Below are positions 32,101 to 40,992 of a stretch of DNA of 64,000 nucleotides, piece by piece; position 1 is the stretch's first letter; every line of letters begins with the position of its first letter. A program made the translations under genes and the position numbers. The stretch is taken from the NCBI GenBank assembly GCA_037953745.1, contig JBAKBP010010373.1, positions 1 to 64,000 on the forward strand, written 5' to 3'. The stretch is from Lithodes maja (taxonomy: Eukaryota > Arthropoda > Malacostraca > Decapoda > Lithodidae). A model generated the notes under the pieces. The model was not told where the DNA came from. It saw only the letters and a list, made by a program, of their open reading frames with translations, and ran no database searches.

Positions 32101-32119
32101 TCCCGGGGTCTGGGCACCA
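32101..32119 (-). promoter_or_regulatory. Putative primer binding site of element B
   Basis: Three bases after the CA end of the 5' LTR (minus strand) lies TGGTGCCCAGACCCCGGGA. The TGG start and spacing are those of a tRNA-primed PBS. The tRNA is not identified. Confidence 0.65.
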
Positions 32120-32122
32120 ATA

Positions 32123-33319
32123 TGGCGGATTTAAGGAAGATTAGTTTACTCTAGGCTACCTAAGACTGAAAAGGTCCGCTCATACAAATGTAAATTAATA
32201 ATAATAATAATACGGGGAGTGTAACTCACTATTTAATCACCATAGAATATTGCAGTTAGGTAAAGTAGAAATGTCGATGGAGGTGCTGATGGATAGTAGG
32301 CAAATGGCTACTATTCGAACACCATTGGATGTTTACCTCAAGGTGACCACATGGGTGCACCTGAACAAATAATGAATAAATAAAGTTGAAGAAAGTTAAA
32401 TCATGAGAATAAGGCTTAGCTGTCAGTCGGTGTGTCTGTTGGATGAAGTTGAGTTTAAATTAATGATGAGAGCTGGATGAAAACCGGAACCAGGTCGTGG
32501 TGAACTAAGGAGTGAAGATGTTGTCTCGATGGTAGACTAAGGAGCTCTCACGCGGTGCGCCACAATCCGAGACGTCATCGTCTTACGCTACGAATCTAGC
32601 GGCTACTGCCAAGTTTGTAGCGGATATCTAGTGGTAAATATCGCACCGCTTTTATAATATTACAGCATGGTTTATATGATAAATCATATATGCATTCTTA
32701 AAGACACTTAAATACTACTAGGAGGGGTACCCGGCGTTGGCGGGTTTAAATTTTACCATAATCACCATCACTACTACTACCATAATCAAACACTACTACC
32801 ACAATCATCACAATATTACTACTACCATAATCACCGGCCTCGGCCTCCCTGTGCCTCATTAAACGGCGACCTCGATTTCGGCCGCTAAATGATCTCCGAT
32901 TTTGGATCTGACCTCATCCGTACCCGCATTTTGGGGGGCTGTGAACAACTTTTGTTCCATACACCTTTTCGATCGGAGGCCTCCTTCTGCCCCAAACGGC
33001 AATTTAATTTTTTTTTATTTATTTTTTCAATTTCGGCCTCGAAACGACCTCCGATCGTGGCCTCGCCCCCTCTATGACCTGACCCAGGTCAATTGACTCC
33101 CACATGCCAAGTTTCAGCTCCCTAGGTCCAAAACTGCGGCCGCCTATTAAGAATTCACAGACAGACAAACAGACACACAAACTGATTTAATAATATAGAT
33201 ACTTTCGTATAATAGGCCTTATTTAACTTATTAAGCTCACATACTGTACAAACTGTATTTAGGGTATGATACATAGAAAATGTCGGTTATACCACTGACT
33301 ATCGTGAATCGACGATACT
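32123..33319 (-). repeat. 5' LTR of BEL element B, split by a Helitron
   Basis: About 715 bp after removing the 482-bp insert at 32718-33199. It aligns with 20222-20932. The outer end reads CGATACT where the other LTR has CGATACA, a single change at the terminal base. Confidence 0.9.
32718..33199 (-). mobile_element. Non-autonomous Helitron in the LTR of element B
   Basis: On the minus strand the insert starts TCTATATTATTAAAT and ends with a GC-rich GGGTACCCCTCCTAG. It is placed exactly between an A (32717) and a T (33200), the Helitron target, with no duplication. The other LTR of B provides the empty site (AATACTATACTTTCG at about 20813). It is related to the two Helitrons at 45899-46902. 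It codes for no Rep/helicase. Confidence 0.88.
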
Positions 33320-33329
33320 CTTTAACAAA

Positions 33330-33480
33330 AGCAACATTACTCGACTTCAAATTTTATTTATGAGCAACGCTTGTCTTTTTAGGCCGTTTACGTCCTCTAA
33401 CATTCCTCGGACTCAACGGTTTCTATTCCACAGAAATATCTTCGTAGCCAGGTAGATTGCTAACAGGTGTTATATGAACA
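33330..33480 (-). pseudogene. Basic C-terminal coding tail, probably end of pol of element C
   Basis: A minus-strand frame of about 45 codons (with one in-frame TAG) reads VHITPVSNLPGYEDIS and ends in a basic NVRGRKRPKK tail with a stop at about 33355. It sits just upstream of the env-like gene if element B is removed, as a pol or gag-pol end would. No catalytic motif is visible, so the call is positional. Confidence 0.35.
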
Positions 33481-34104
33481 TTATACAAATATTGATAATG
33501 AAATTTGTATAAAGATTTTTGTATATTGTTGCAAAAAATATACATATGTATAAACATTCTCATTTATTTACACAGCAATAACAATGCATGGAAACAATTG
33601 CTCATTGCTCGCAAACCAATTATGCTGTAGTACATTATAAAGAGCATTATTTTCTGATTCCAGTGATATATACCATTATAAACGAATCCGAGCAAATACT
33701 GTAATGCCGAGGTGGGGAACTGCCCTGAGCCCATGTTTTGGCCGTGGAACGGCGACGGATGAAAAGTAAATATTCGCATTTTTTCCCATTTATTTCAAAT
33801 ATTGCTAGTGCAAAAAGTATTTGTTGTAAGAAGTTCTTTTTGTTTATATCCTCTTCCTCATAATCTTGGCTATTCATACAGACTAAATTGAAAACCAAAA
33901 AATAAATCAAACATTTTATAAACCATATCAAGCAAAATGCTACTTTTTTGTTTTGGGCTACTGCTTGAGAACTATTAGAGATAGACAATTTTTTTTTTCA
34001 GATTTGGAACGAGCAAACCAAAATACTATTCATTTGAGCATTTCCAAGTAAATGGTCATCACTCAAAATTCCGAGATAGGACCGTGTGAACACAATTACT
34101 CAGG
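33481..34104. other. AT-rich stretch without a recognised gene
   Basis: Frames at 33564-33779 and 33647-33988 on the minus strand overlap each other and show no motif I can place. It may belong to element C, or to another relic cut by the DIRS insertion at 34105. Confidence 0.3.
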
Positions 34105-34160
34105 AAATTGGGAGGTTTGACGTACCTCCCAACCTACCAAATAGGAAAACCTACTATTTG

Positions 34161-34456
34161 GTAGTAGTCTTGGAAAATCCAACGTCAAGGCTATTAACCT
34201 AATTGCAATGACGACTTGTCTATTTTGACTGCTATGTCGTCATTCCAACCGCGGTTAAAAAGAAAACGTCTAGAGTCTACTCCTTATCTTGCTCTAGGAG
34301 ACGTTGTACATTAACCAAAACTACCACCGAAGGTGAAAAAAGCATTAGAAGAGAAGAAAAAGGGGTTTACCTTAGTTACCGCTCAAGGCCCATCCCGTGT
34401 TCCGTTATGCGCCGATCCCTGTCGAACGTGCGCATAAGCGACCCTCTCTTGTTATC
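34161..34456 (-). repeat. DIRS inverted terminal repeat (3' side)
   Basis: Reverse complement of 42241-42536 with few differences (for example GGAAAATCC against GGCAAATCC). A hairpin, CTACCAAATAG..CTATTTGGTAG, lies just outside it at about 34133-34163. Confidence 0.9.
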
Positions 34457-34519
34457 ACATCTCACGCTAGCAGAAGAACGCGGATGGGCAGGGGTCCGGA
34501 GTGAGGGAGGGTAATATGT

Positions 34520-34632
34520 ACGTTGGATTTTCCAAGACTACTACCAAATAGTAGGTTTTCCTATTTGGTAGGTTGGGAGGTACGTCAAACCTCCCAATTT
34601 GTTAGTAGTCTTGGCAAATCCAACGTCAAGGC
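34520..34632 (-). repeat. DIRS internal complementary region
   Basis: The first part (34520-34600) is the reverse complement of the left element end (34105-34180). The second part (34597-34632) is the reverse complement of the right end (42504-42541). They meet at a shared ATTT. So the region is the complement of the joined ends of a circle, which matches the DIRS replication model. Confidence 0.9.
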
Positions 34633-35069
34633 TGCATAACAAATAGGAGGAGGACATCCAAGCCCAACATACCAAAAAAAAACAATGCATAAGACAAAAG
34701 TATGAATGACAAAGAAACACAAGGTAAACAAGAGAGTTTAATAAAGCGTGAAAAACTGAGGAGTAGCTAAAAAGAGCAGTTTTAACACGTGCCCGTCATT
34801 CATATTAATGCAAAATCATAGACTTGTCTTAAACCAAAAAGCACTGTACATAAAATCCCATTTCTTCCAATTGAACAAAAACAAGGAACACAAACTGAAA
34901 ACACCATTTTCAAAGAGGCAAAAACACTTATGTACTGTATACATATAACATAATCCCAAACTTGTAATCCAGTGTTACAAACCCGTACTCCCCCCCCCCC
35001 CTTTTGCAAAGAAAACAAAGTAAAAGAAAGAGTGACAAGGGGGGAAGACCAGGCAACCTCGCAAGAGCT

Positions 35070-38000
35070 CTAGGAAACACGACGCCCGAGAGCTATCACA
35101 GGCCGAGGGGGTCTAACAACGGACATGGAGAGGTAGGAGGAGATGAAGGTATTGATAGACGACCACAAACCTGCCGAGGCGACGTCAGGCAACGAACGAG
35201 TCTGCAGGAACCGTAAGGAGGCAGCAAAGGACCGCACATCGTGCGCAGAACCCCGACAAGCAGGGTTACTGGCACGAATAACCCGACAAATGTGGCGTCC
35301 TATCTGTACCTTCGAAAGCCTCCCACCAGTCCGAGGAGACACCCACACAGCAGTCCCCGAAGACGGAGCCACAGACTCAACATAAGAGTGCAAGGCCTGC
35401 ACCGGGCACAACACATGGTGAGTATGCCCACGTTTTAAAGCCTGGATGGCGAAAGGCTTGAAAACGTGGGTCTCTCTCTCATTCTTGGCAACAAAATGAG
35501 GGGAGGGGGCCAACGTGACGACATTCAATGACGGGGAGAATCGCATGCATTCCTGGGACCGTGACATGGCAGCTAGTTCAGACACCCTATCCCCAGTGGC
35601 CAGAGCGACAAGGAAGAGAGTACGCTCCAGCAACTGAACCGGTGTAGTGTCCCGTGTATATGTGTGTGAAGCCAGAAGGTCCAGAGCACGCCCCAGATCC
35701 CACTGAGGAGGGATCTGGCGCGGAGGGGGCCGTTCCCGGAAGGCAGCCTTCATGAAGGAATCCAGCTCCTTCGGAGGAACGACCAGCCCAGTGACGGACT
35801 CAAAGACCTCCCGGATGGCAGACAAGTGGTTACGTATAGTGTTGACCTGAAAGCGACGTGTACGGAAGAGGTGAAACAAGTAGTGTAGGACGAGGGAAGG
35901 AGAGCTAACAGTCTGGCGAGTGTCCTGTATCCACCTAGTAAAAGACTTCCAGTGGGACTCGTAAGTCCCCCAAGTCGAAGTCGTCCATGAACGCTTCAGG
36001 AAGTCAGTCAGATCCCGTCCGTGGACCGGGAGCCACCGTGCCTCACGAACATCCACGATGCGAAGGCCAACGAGGTCCGTAGGTCGCCAACCTGGCTCAA
36101 GTGGAAGTGTGAGAGAGGGAGAGGGACCGGACTCGGGCACCACCGCTTCAACTGGGAGTACCAAGCCTGGGCCGGCCACAGAGGCGCTATGAGCCAGACT
36201 CTGCCGCGGTACAGCCGCAGCCGCGCGAGGACTTTGCACATCAACAGTGCGTCTGGTGGCGGAAAGATGTATATCGACTGCCACCTGCTCCAGTCTTCCA
36301 TGAAAGCGTCCGGACCCCCCTCCGGAGTACGAGTCCGGAGGGATAGGTATCGAGGCAACTTGCGCGTCTCCTTCGATGCGAACAAGTCGACCTCCGGAAC
36401 ACCCCAGGAAGCCGCTAGGTCGTCGAATACAGTCTGTTTCATTGCCCATTCTACAAGAACGCCCTGTCCTCGCGACAGGGCGTCCGCCCACAGGTTGGCA
36501 GACCCGGGCAGGTAGGAGGCGTGCAGGGAGATGTTGTGTCGGTTCGCGAGGAAGAACAACTTCTCGGAGATCCCCAACAGAGTCAAAGACCTGGAGGACC
36601 CCTGCTTTTGGATACAGTGGACAGCTGTCTGATTGTCCATCCTGAAGGCCACCGACAGGCCCCGAAGGGCCAGCGCGTGGTCCCGCAGAAAGAACAAGGG
36701 AACCAAGAGTTCGAGGGCATTGATGTGTAGGTGTGTGTGTCCCACCCATCTGCCGTGTTGTTGATGTCCCAGGTTGGATTGGTAACCCCACCCCACCTCG
36801 CTCGACGCATCTGTATCCACCCAGATCGTCGGCGGGGGGGAGGTCCAAGGCACAGCCGCAGAGAGCGTGCCCCGAGCAACCCAGTGTCCTAAGTGTCTGT
36901 GAATGGAACGCGGGATCGGCATGAGCCGATCCATATGGACCAACGGAAACACCCTGTTGCCCATGAGGATTAGGCGGCGCAGCCTGAGCCTCCCTAAGGG
37001 AATGGTCAGAGCAGCCCAATTGAGGGAACCCACTAACGAGTCCCAGATCCTCCTCGTGAGGGAGACCGAGTGCAACACGGCGAAAATCTTCCTGCGAAGT
37101 TTCACCGCGTTTGGCTGACTCTGGGTAACCGTAGCGTTGGTCAGATCCCATTCGAGACCTACCCACGTCACGACACGCGACGGGGTCAGGCGGGACTTGG
37201 GAATGTTGATGTTGAACCCTAACTGTGTGATGTGTCGAACTACGGTGAGGGTGTCGCGAACGCAGTGTTCTAGGGTGTCTGAAACTATCAACCAATCGTC
37301 CAAGTAAAACAGGATCTGGAGGCCGCCCCTGAGGAGAGGATCCAGAGCCTGCTTCACCAGTTTCGAGAAGATCCGCGGCGCGATGTTGAGACCGAAGGGA
37401 AGCCTGTCGAACATGAACACGCGATCGGAAGTCCGAACGGCCAAGAATCGCTGGAAACGAGGATGTATAGGGACGTGCCAATACGCATCCTTGAGGTCCA
37501 GCGACACTACCCACGACAGAGGCCGCAGGGCCAGTCGTACCTGGTGCACCGTCAGCATCCGAAATCGCGTGTTCACGATGTGCCCGTTGAGGGCCGACAG
37601 ATCCACCACCGGTCGCATCGCGTCGCAGTCCTTCTTCGGTACCAGAAATACACGGGAGAGGAAAACCGGGTGACCGGCTTTCACCTCCTTGACGATTCCC
37701 TGCTCGTGCATGGAAGTAATCACGGTGGCCACCTCCGAAGAGACAGGCCGGTGTCGTTGACAAGAGCTGAGTGGGGGTCTGGACTTCCATCTCCAGGTTA
37801 GACCCCTCCGTGCAATCTTCCGCCCCCACGTCCCTCGCGGCCATCGAAGGGCGCAAGGGCGAAAACAACCTGTGGGAGCCCCCGAGATGAGGTGAGCGAC
37901 CCGGTCGGCGAGGCGAGAAGGAGAACAGGGAGGAGACCGACCCGGAGAACCTACACATTTTTTGACGTGGAGGGTCCCCCGGTACGGTCCTTGCGGTCAT

Positions 38001-38351
38001 AAGACCCTCGTTGACCACCCCTACCCCCCCCACCTCGTCGAAAAGGGCGGGACACCCCATCCCCTGTCCGTCGTGCGTCGGACCCCGTCGAAGTGCGGCC
38101 AGAAGTGGAAGGCTGGCCAGCCCCTTCTCGGCGGGGATGAAAGGGAGCAGGAGCAGAAGTGCGAGGCGGAACCGACGCTCTAGCCGGCAACTTCCCTTTC
38201 CTGCGCCCTTTCTTGGCAGCAGCAGTGGCACTAGCACTCCGAGGAGGACCGGCAGAAGGACGGGACTGCGAAGACCCTGGTCGCGACACAGCGCGTCTTT
38301 GCGTGTCGTAAGCAGGGTCCGCTGACAGAGAAGCGTAGCGTTCCCAAGCAT
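35070..38351 (-). CDS. DIRS tyrosine recombinase frame
   Basis: The frame is open for 1093 codons, but only the last ~350 residues (about 36120-35070) look like protein. They show an N-terminal SAM-like domain (TWGTYESHWKSFTRW, NTIRNHLSAIREVF) and a catalytic domain with ATGDRVSELA (Arg), HVLCPVQALHSY, HDVRSFAAS (His-x-x-Arg) and a C-terminal SSYLS tyrosine. This is the R-H-R-Y set of lambda-integrase-type enzymes. The upstream part of the frame lies over gag and RT in another phase and is probably incidental. The enzyme joins circular DNA to the target without duplication. Confidence 0.88.
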   Translation of the reverse strand: MLGNATLLCQRTLLTTRKDALCRDQGLRSPVLLPVLLGVLVPLLLPRKGAGKGSCRLERRFRLALLLLLPFIPAEKGLASLPLLAALRRGPTHDGQGMGCPALFDEVGGVGVVNEGLMTARTVPGDPPRQKMCRFSGSVSSLFSFSPRRPGRSPHLGGSHRLFSPLRPSMAARDVGAEDCTEGSNLEMEVQTPTQLLSTTPACLFGGGHRDYFHARAGNRQGGESRSPGFPLPCISGTEEGLRRDATGGGSVGPQRAHREHAISDADGAPGTTGPAASVVGSVAGPQGCVLARPYTSSFPAILGRSDFRSRVHVRQASLRSQHRAADLLETGEAGSGSSPQGRPPDPVLLGRLVDSFRHPRTLRSRHPHRSSTHHTVRVQHQHSQVPPDPVACRDVGRSRMGSDQRYGYPESAKRGETSQEDFRRVALGLPHEEDLGLVSGFPQLGCSDHSLREAQAAPPNPHGQQGVSVGPYGSAHADPAFHSQTLRTLGCSGHALCGCALDLPPADDLGGYRCVERGGVGLPIQPGTSTTRQMGGTHTPTHQCPRTLGSLVLSAGPRAGPSGPVGGLQDGQSDSCPLYPKAGVLQVFDSVGDLREVVLPREPTQHLPARLLPARVCQPVGGRPVARTGRSCRMGNETDCIRRPSGFLGCSGGRLVRIEGDAQVASIPIPPDSYSGGGSGRFHGRLEQVAVDIHLSATRRTVDVQSPRAAAAVPRQSLAHSASVAGPGLVLPVEAVVPESGPSPSLTLPLEPGWRPTDLVGLRIVDVREARWLPVHGRDLTDFLKRSWTTSTWGTYESHWKSFTRWIQDTRQTVSSPSLVLHYLFHLFRTRRFQVNTIRNHLSAIREVFESVTGLVVPPKELDSFMKAAFRERPPPRQIPPQWDLGRALDLLASHTYTRDTTPVQLLERTLFLVALATGDRVSELAAMSRSQECMRFSPSLNVVTLAPSPHFVAKNERETHVFKPFAIQALKRGHTHHVLCPVQALHSYVESVAPSSGTAVWVSPRTGGRLSKVQIGRHICRVIRASNPACRGSAHDVRSFAASLRFLQTRSLPDVASAGLWSSINTFISSYLSMSVVRPPRPVIALGRRVS
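36008..37732 (-). CDS. DIRS reverse transcriptase-RNase H polyprotein
   Basis: 574 codons. RT: LVPKKDCDAMRPVVDLSALN, SLDLKDAYWHVPIHP (first Asp), FDRLPFGLNIAPRIFSK and ILFYLDDWLIV (YLDD). RNase H: WVDTDASSEVGWG, HINALELLV, RMDNQTAVH and GSANLWADALSRG. After it is a region with PEVDLFASKETRKLPRY and YIFPPPDALL, the part of DIRS proteins often annotated as methyltransferase-like; no clear DPPY motif is visible. It overlaps the recombinase frame in a different phase. No stop is present, so the protein may be functional. Confidence 0.92.
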   Translation of the reverse strand: MATVITSMHEQGIVKEVKAGHPVFLSRVFLVPKKDCDAMRPVVDLSALNGHIVNTRFRMLTVHQVRLALRPLSWVVSLDLKDAYWHVPIHPRFQRFLAVRTSDRVFMFDRLPFGLNIAPRIFSKLVKQALDPLLRGGLQILFYLDDWLIVSDTLEHCVRDTLTVVRHITQLGFNINIPKSRLTPSRVVTWVGLEWDLTNATVTQSQPNAVKLRRKIFAVLHSVSLTRRIWDSLVGSLNWAALTIPLGRLRLRRLILMGNRVFPLVHMDRLMPIPRSIHRHLGHWVARGTLSAAVPWTSPPPTIWVDTDASSEVGWGYQSNLGHQQHGRWVGHTHLHINALELLVPLFFLRDHALALRGLSVAFRMDNQTAVHCIQKQGSSRSLTLLGISEKLFFLANRHNISLHASYLPGSANLWADALSRGQGVLVEWAMKQTVFDDLAASWGVPEVDLFASKETRKLPRYLSLRTRTPEGGPDAFMEDWSRWQSIYIFPPPDALLMCKVLARLRLYRGRVWLIAPLWPAQAWYSQLKRWCPSPVPLPLSHFHLSQVGDLRTSLAFASWMFVRHGGSRSTDGI

Positions 38352-40992
38352 CCTGCGCGAACAGCCCCGATGTATATAATTCAGAGTACAACAAACCCTG
38401 ACGAATATCCAAAGGGGCCTTCCGGCAGAACGAGGACCTTACCGTTTGGCGTTGCCGAGTAGCCTCGCACAAAACCGCCTTCAGCTCGGGAACCAAAGAC
38501 ACCGCGAGCTGAAGGTGGATTCGCCTAACGTGGTCCAAACCCTCGCGAAGATCGCCAGGTGCAGTCGCCTCGATAAGTCGCAGGTGGTGAACAGAGGTCT
38601 GGAGGGAACCTAAAAAACAAGAAAATAAGTTCGCCACCCTCTGCCGCAAGGTAAAATCCCTGTCGACAGAGGACTTATCTGGGTGGGAAAAGAACGGGTT
38701 AGCAATAGCACAAATTTCAAGTTTGGGAGCGCTAATCCAGGACCAGAACTTGCCATCCAATCCGGCGACAGACACAAGAGGAGGCAAAAGCAGTGACGAC
38801 TCTGGGGGAGGGATTGAAAAAGATCTGTCGACGGAACGGTTAGCAAACTCTAAGGCCTCAGCAAACCAGGCCTCCAATGGGAGAGGATTATCAAGGACGA
38901 CGGACAAGCCAGGCTTACCGTCGTCGCTCAAACCCGTCCCATAGGAGGACAGCCCCGTCAAAACAGTGAGGGACTGAACATCTTGAAGGATGTCCTGGCG
39001 GCTGAAGTCTGACCAGAGCTTAGTACGAGGAGCAGACGGGGGCTTGGGCTTAACCGAAAAGTACTGAAGGTCAGTCCTCGTCGGGTAAGCCCGAACCTCC
39101 ACGTCGGCCACCTGACCATCCTCCCTGATCGCCCTAAACTGCAGTTTATCATTAAGCTGCACCGACCAGCCCAAAGGTAGGGCCCTCTCACCGGACGGTA
39201 AATCGGTAGCACGCCCCGGGTGGGAGGCCTGCACCCCTTTCCAAACAGCCAAGGAGCCATAGAGGAGAGGCATAGTCCTCGACGGGACCTTGGCCTTCTG
39301 GATGGGGGGCAAGCGCGGACCCTGCCCTAGCAGACGGAGGACCCCCGCATGGGAGACAGCAGGGGGAACCACCTGAGCCAGGGCAGGAGCAGTGCTAGCC
39401 GACGACCGGGCAGGAGGGGAAGCAGGGCGAGAGGGAATGTGGTCCACCGCAGAGGGGAGGGGGACCAAAGCAGGGGCAGGTTGGGTGAGGCGCTGGGGTT
39501 GTGTCACCGCCAAGAAGCGCGACAAGAGGGATTCCTGCATCGCCTCCAATCGCGCGTCGAAGTGCGACACAACCCACCCCTGCAGAGCCGAAAATCGATC
39601 CGAGAGAGGCGAACCCCCCGAAGATTGTTCGGCCCGCAGGGGCGAGCGTGAGCGAGAGCGAGACCCATGACACGAAACAGCAGCGTCGCGGCCCAAAGAA
39701 GGCGAGCGACGACCGCCGTGGCGTCCCAGAGGGTCTCGCCCCCGCTCACTAACGCCCGAGGGGGAAACATCATCCTCCCCCTCTTCCAGCGACACGTCAG
39801 CCCCCGAGAAAGGGGACCCCGAAACCTCGCTATACTCTACCGAGTCAAGCGGCGGGGTACCCACTCGGGGAGCCGGAAGCCGAAGATCAGGGATCGAAGA
39901 AGGAAGAGGAGTAGGATGACGGGAGTGGGAAGGCTGGCCGGGCGAAAGGAGGTCAGAAGGAGCCGCGGGGGGAAACAAAGCAAGGATCCCCGGGGCTGAC
40001 AGAACAGGGCGGCCCGACACCGAGGAGGAGGAGGGAGGAACCACCACCTTGGGACGAGACCGCGAAGGAAGAAGAGGCACAGAAGCAGGAGAAGTAGGAG
40101 GAGAAGCAACGACAACCTGGCGCTCCCCCCTGGACAGAGTAGGAGGAGGGAGCAGAGGGCCAGCTACATGATGGACGTCCGCCCGCGTGGAGGACACATG
40201 AAGAGGACGCCTCATGGGCAGGGGAAGCGGGCGGAAAGTGGTAGAGCCCCGATCCGGAGAGGCCAGGGGAGGGCGTACAGGGGCAGAGACGCTAACCCTG
40301 GCCGCAGGGCGAGAACCATGACGAGGGCGACGGCCGGAGTCAAGGTCAGCAGGAGGACGAGGAGGGGCAGCAGAGGACGGACGACGAGGAGAGCGAGAGC
40401 GTGGACGGAGCTGAGGATCCTCCCGACGATGCGGCGACCGACCACGGGACCCAGGAAGAAGGGCCCGAGCAGGAAGAGGGCCAGGTAAACGGCCCCCAGA
40501 CGGGTCAGGGATGCCCAGGGCCACACGGATCCGGTCATCCACAAAAGCCGGTGAGCGATGGCCCACAGATCGAATGTGGTGGGAGACCACCGCCCACACG
40601 GACTGAAGGGATGCCGAGGCCGCCGCTGCGTCAGAGGAACCAGGGCGATTGTCCACCACATCCACCAATTCCATGCACGGACCACACAGCGCAGGGAGGT
40701 AGGCCGTAGAGGACACACATTGGGAGTGGCGGAGGCAAGACCGGTGGCACTCCAAACAAGGGGAGCCACAGCCCTGGCGAAAGCAAGGCATCACAACCTG
40801 CAATGGAAGAACACACAGCATAAGCAGCACGGTGACGGAGTCAGCGAAGAGAATGTCCAATAAAAACCAGGGAATGAGCATGGGTAAACAAGAAGACACA
40901 TGCAAACTGGAAGGCGTACTCACTCGAAACCGGGAACACTGAGGTAGGCGATGAGGGCAGGCGATGCTGAAAAGCACAAGCAGAACCTGCAA
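37951..40992 (-). CDS. DIRS gag-like protein
   Basis: 1013 codons. The likely start is an internal Met near 40795 (MPCFRQGCGSPC), where a Cys/His-rich stretch begins; the hydrophobic sequence before it is probably leader. The centre is low-complexity, Pro/Ser/Arg-rich. The last third holds a structured region (LWSDFSRQDILQDVQ, SWISAPKLEICAIANPFF), as in DIRS gag proteins, and a basic Gly/Arg tail (RRGGGGRGGQRG) that could bind RNA. It ends 0.2 kb before the RT start codon in the same direction. Confidence 0.8.
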   Translation of the reverse strand: MQVLLVLFSIACPHRLPQCSRFRVSTPSSLHVSSCLPMLIPWFLLDILFADSVTVLLMLCVLPLQVVMPCFRQGCGSPCLECHRSCLRHSQCVSSTAYLPALCGPCMELVDVVDNRPGSSDAAAASASLQSVWAVVSHHIRSVGHRSPAFVDDRIRVALGIPDPSGGRLPGPLPARALLPGSRGRSPHRREDPQLRPRSRSPRRPSSAAPPRPPADLDSGRRPRHGSRPAARVSVSAPVRPPLASPDRGSTTFRPLPLPMRRPLHVSSTRADVHHVAGPLLPPPTLSRGERQVVVASPPTSPASVPLLPSRSRPKVVVPPSSSSVSGRPVLSAPGILALFPPAAPSDLLSPGQPSHSRHPTPLPSSIPDLRLPAPRVGTPPLDSVEYSEVSGSPFSGADVSLEEGEDDVSPSGVSERGRDPLGRHGGRRSPSLGRDAAVSCHGSRSRSRSPLRAEQSSGGSPLSDRFSALQGWVVSHFDARLEAMQESLLSRFLAVTQPQRLTQPAPALVPLPSAVDHIPSRPASPPARSSASTAPALAQVVPPAVSHAGVLRLLGQGPRLPPIQKAKVPSRTMPLLYGSLAVWKGVQASHPGRATDLPSGERALPLGWSVQLNDKLQFRAIREDGQVADVEVRAYPTRTDLQYFSVKPKPPSAPRTKLWSDFSRQDILQDVQSLTVLTGLSSYGTGLSDDGKPGLSVVLDNPLPLEAWFAEALEFANRSVDRSFSIPPPESSLLLPPLVSVAGLDGKFWSWISAPKLEICAIANPFFSHPDKSSVDRDFTLRQRVANLFSCFLGSLQTSVHHLRLIEATAPGDLREGLDHVRRIHLQLAVSLVPELKAVLCEATRQRQTVRSSFCRKAPLDIRQGLLYSELYTSGLFAQDAWERYASLSADPAYDTQRRAVSRPGSSQSRPSAGPPRSASATAAAKKGRRKGKLPARASVPPRTSAPAPFHPRREGAGQPSTSGRTSTGSDARRTGDGVSRPFRRGGGGRGGQRGSYDRKDRTGGPSTSKNV

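Larger units (their letters stand above)
20222..33319 (-). mobile_element. BEL/Pao LTR retrotransposon B (older, heavily nested)
   Basis: Two LTRs of about 0.71 kb (20222-20932; 32123-33319 with a 482-bp Helitron inside) bound gag and pol read on the minus strand. The 5-bp target duplication CTTTA is at 20217-20221 and 33320-33324. The order is 5' LTR, PBS, gag (31647 downward), zinc knuckles and protease (29039-30006), RT start (28505-29038), RT centre (23609-23900), RT end-RNase H-integrase (21391-23595), integrase tail (20980-21390), a poly-G tract, and 3' LTR. Several stops and shifts and the LTR differences show it is older than A. Insertions within it are an RTE-like LINE, a CR1-like LINE with an inverted copy and a MITE, and a Helitron. 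Confidence 0.93.

Noticed and set aside
33564..33988. Possible transposase fragment on the minus strand
   Set aside because: No catalytic motif could be identified and the two overlapping frames give different, unconvincing readings.
36150..38351. N-terminal 750 codons of the long DIRS recombinase frame
   Set aside because: They lie over gag and RT in another phase in GC-rich DNA; composition is Pro/Arg/Gly-rich without domains. Only the C-terminal ~350 codons look real.
39349..40863. Several plus-strand and alternate-phase frames across the DIRS gag
   Set aside because: High GC gives long open frames by chance; none has a recognisable domain.
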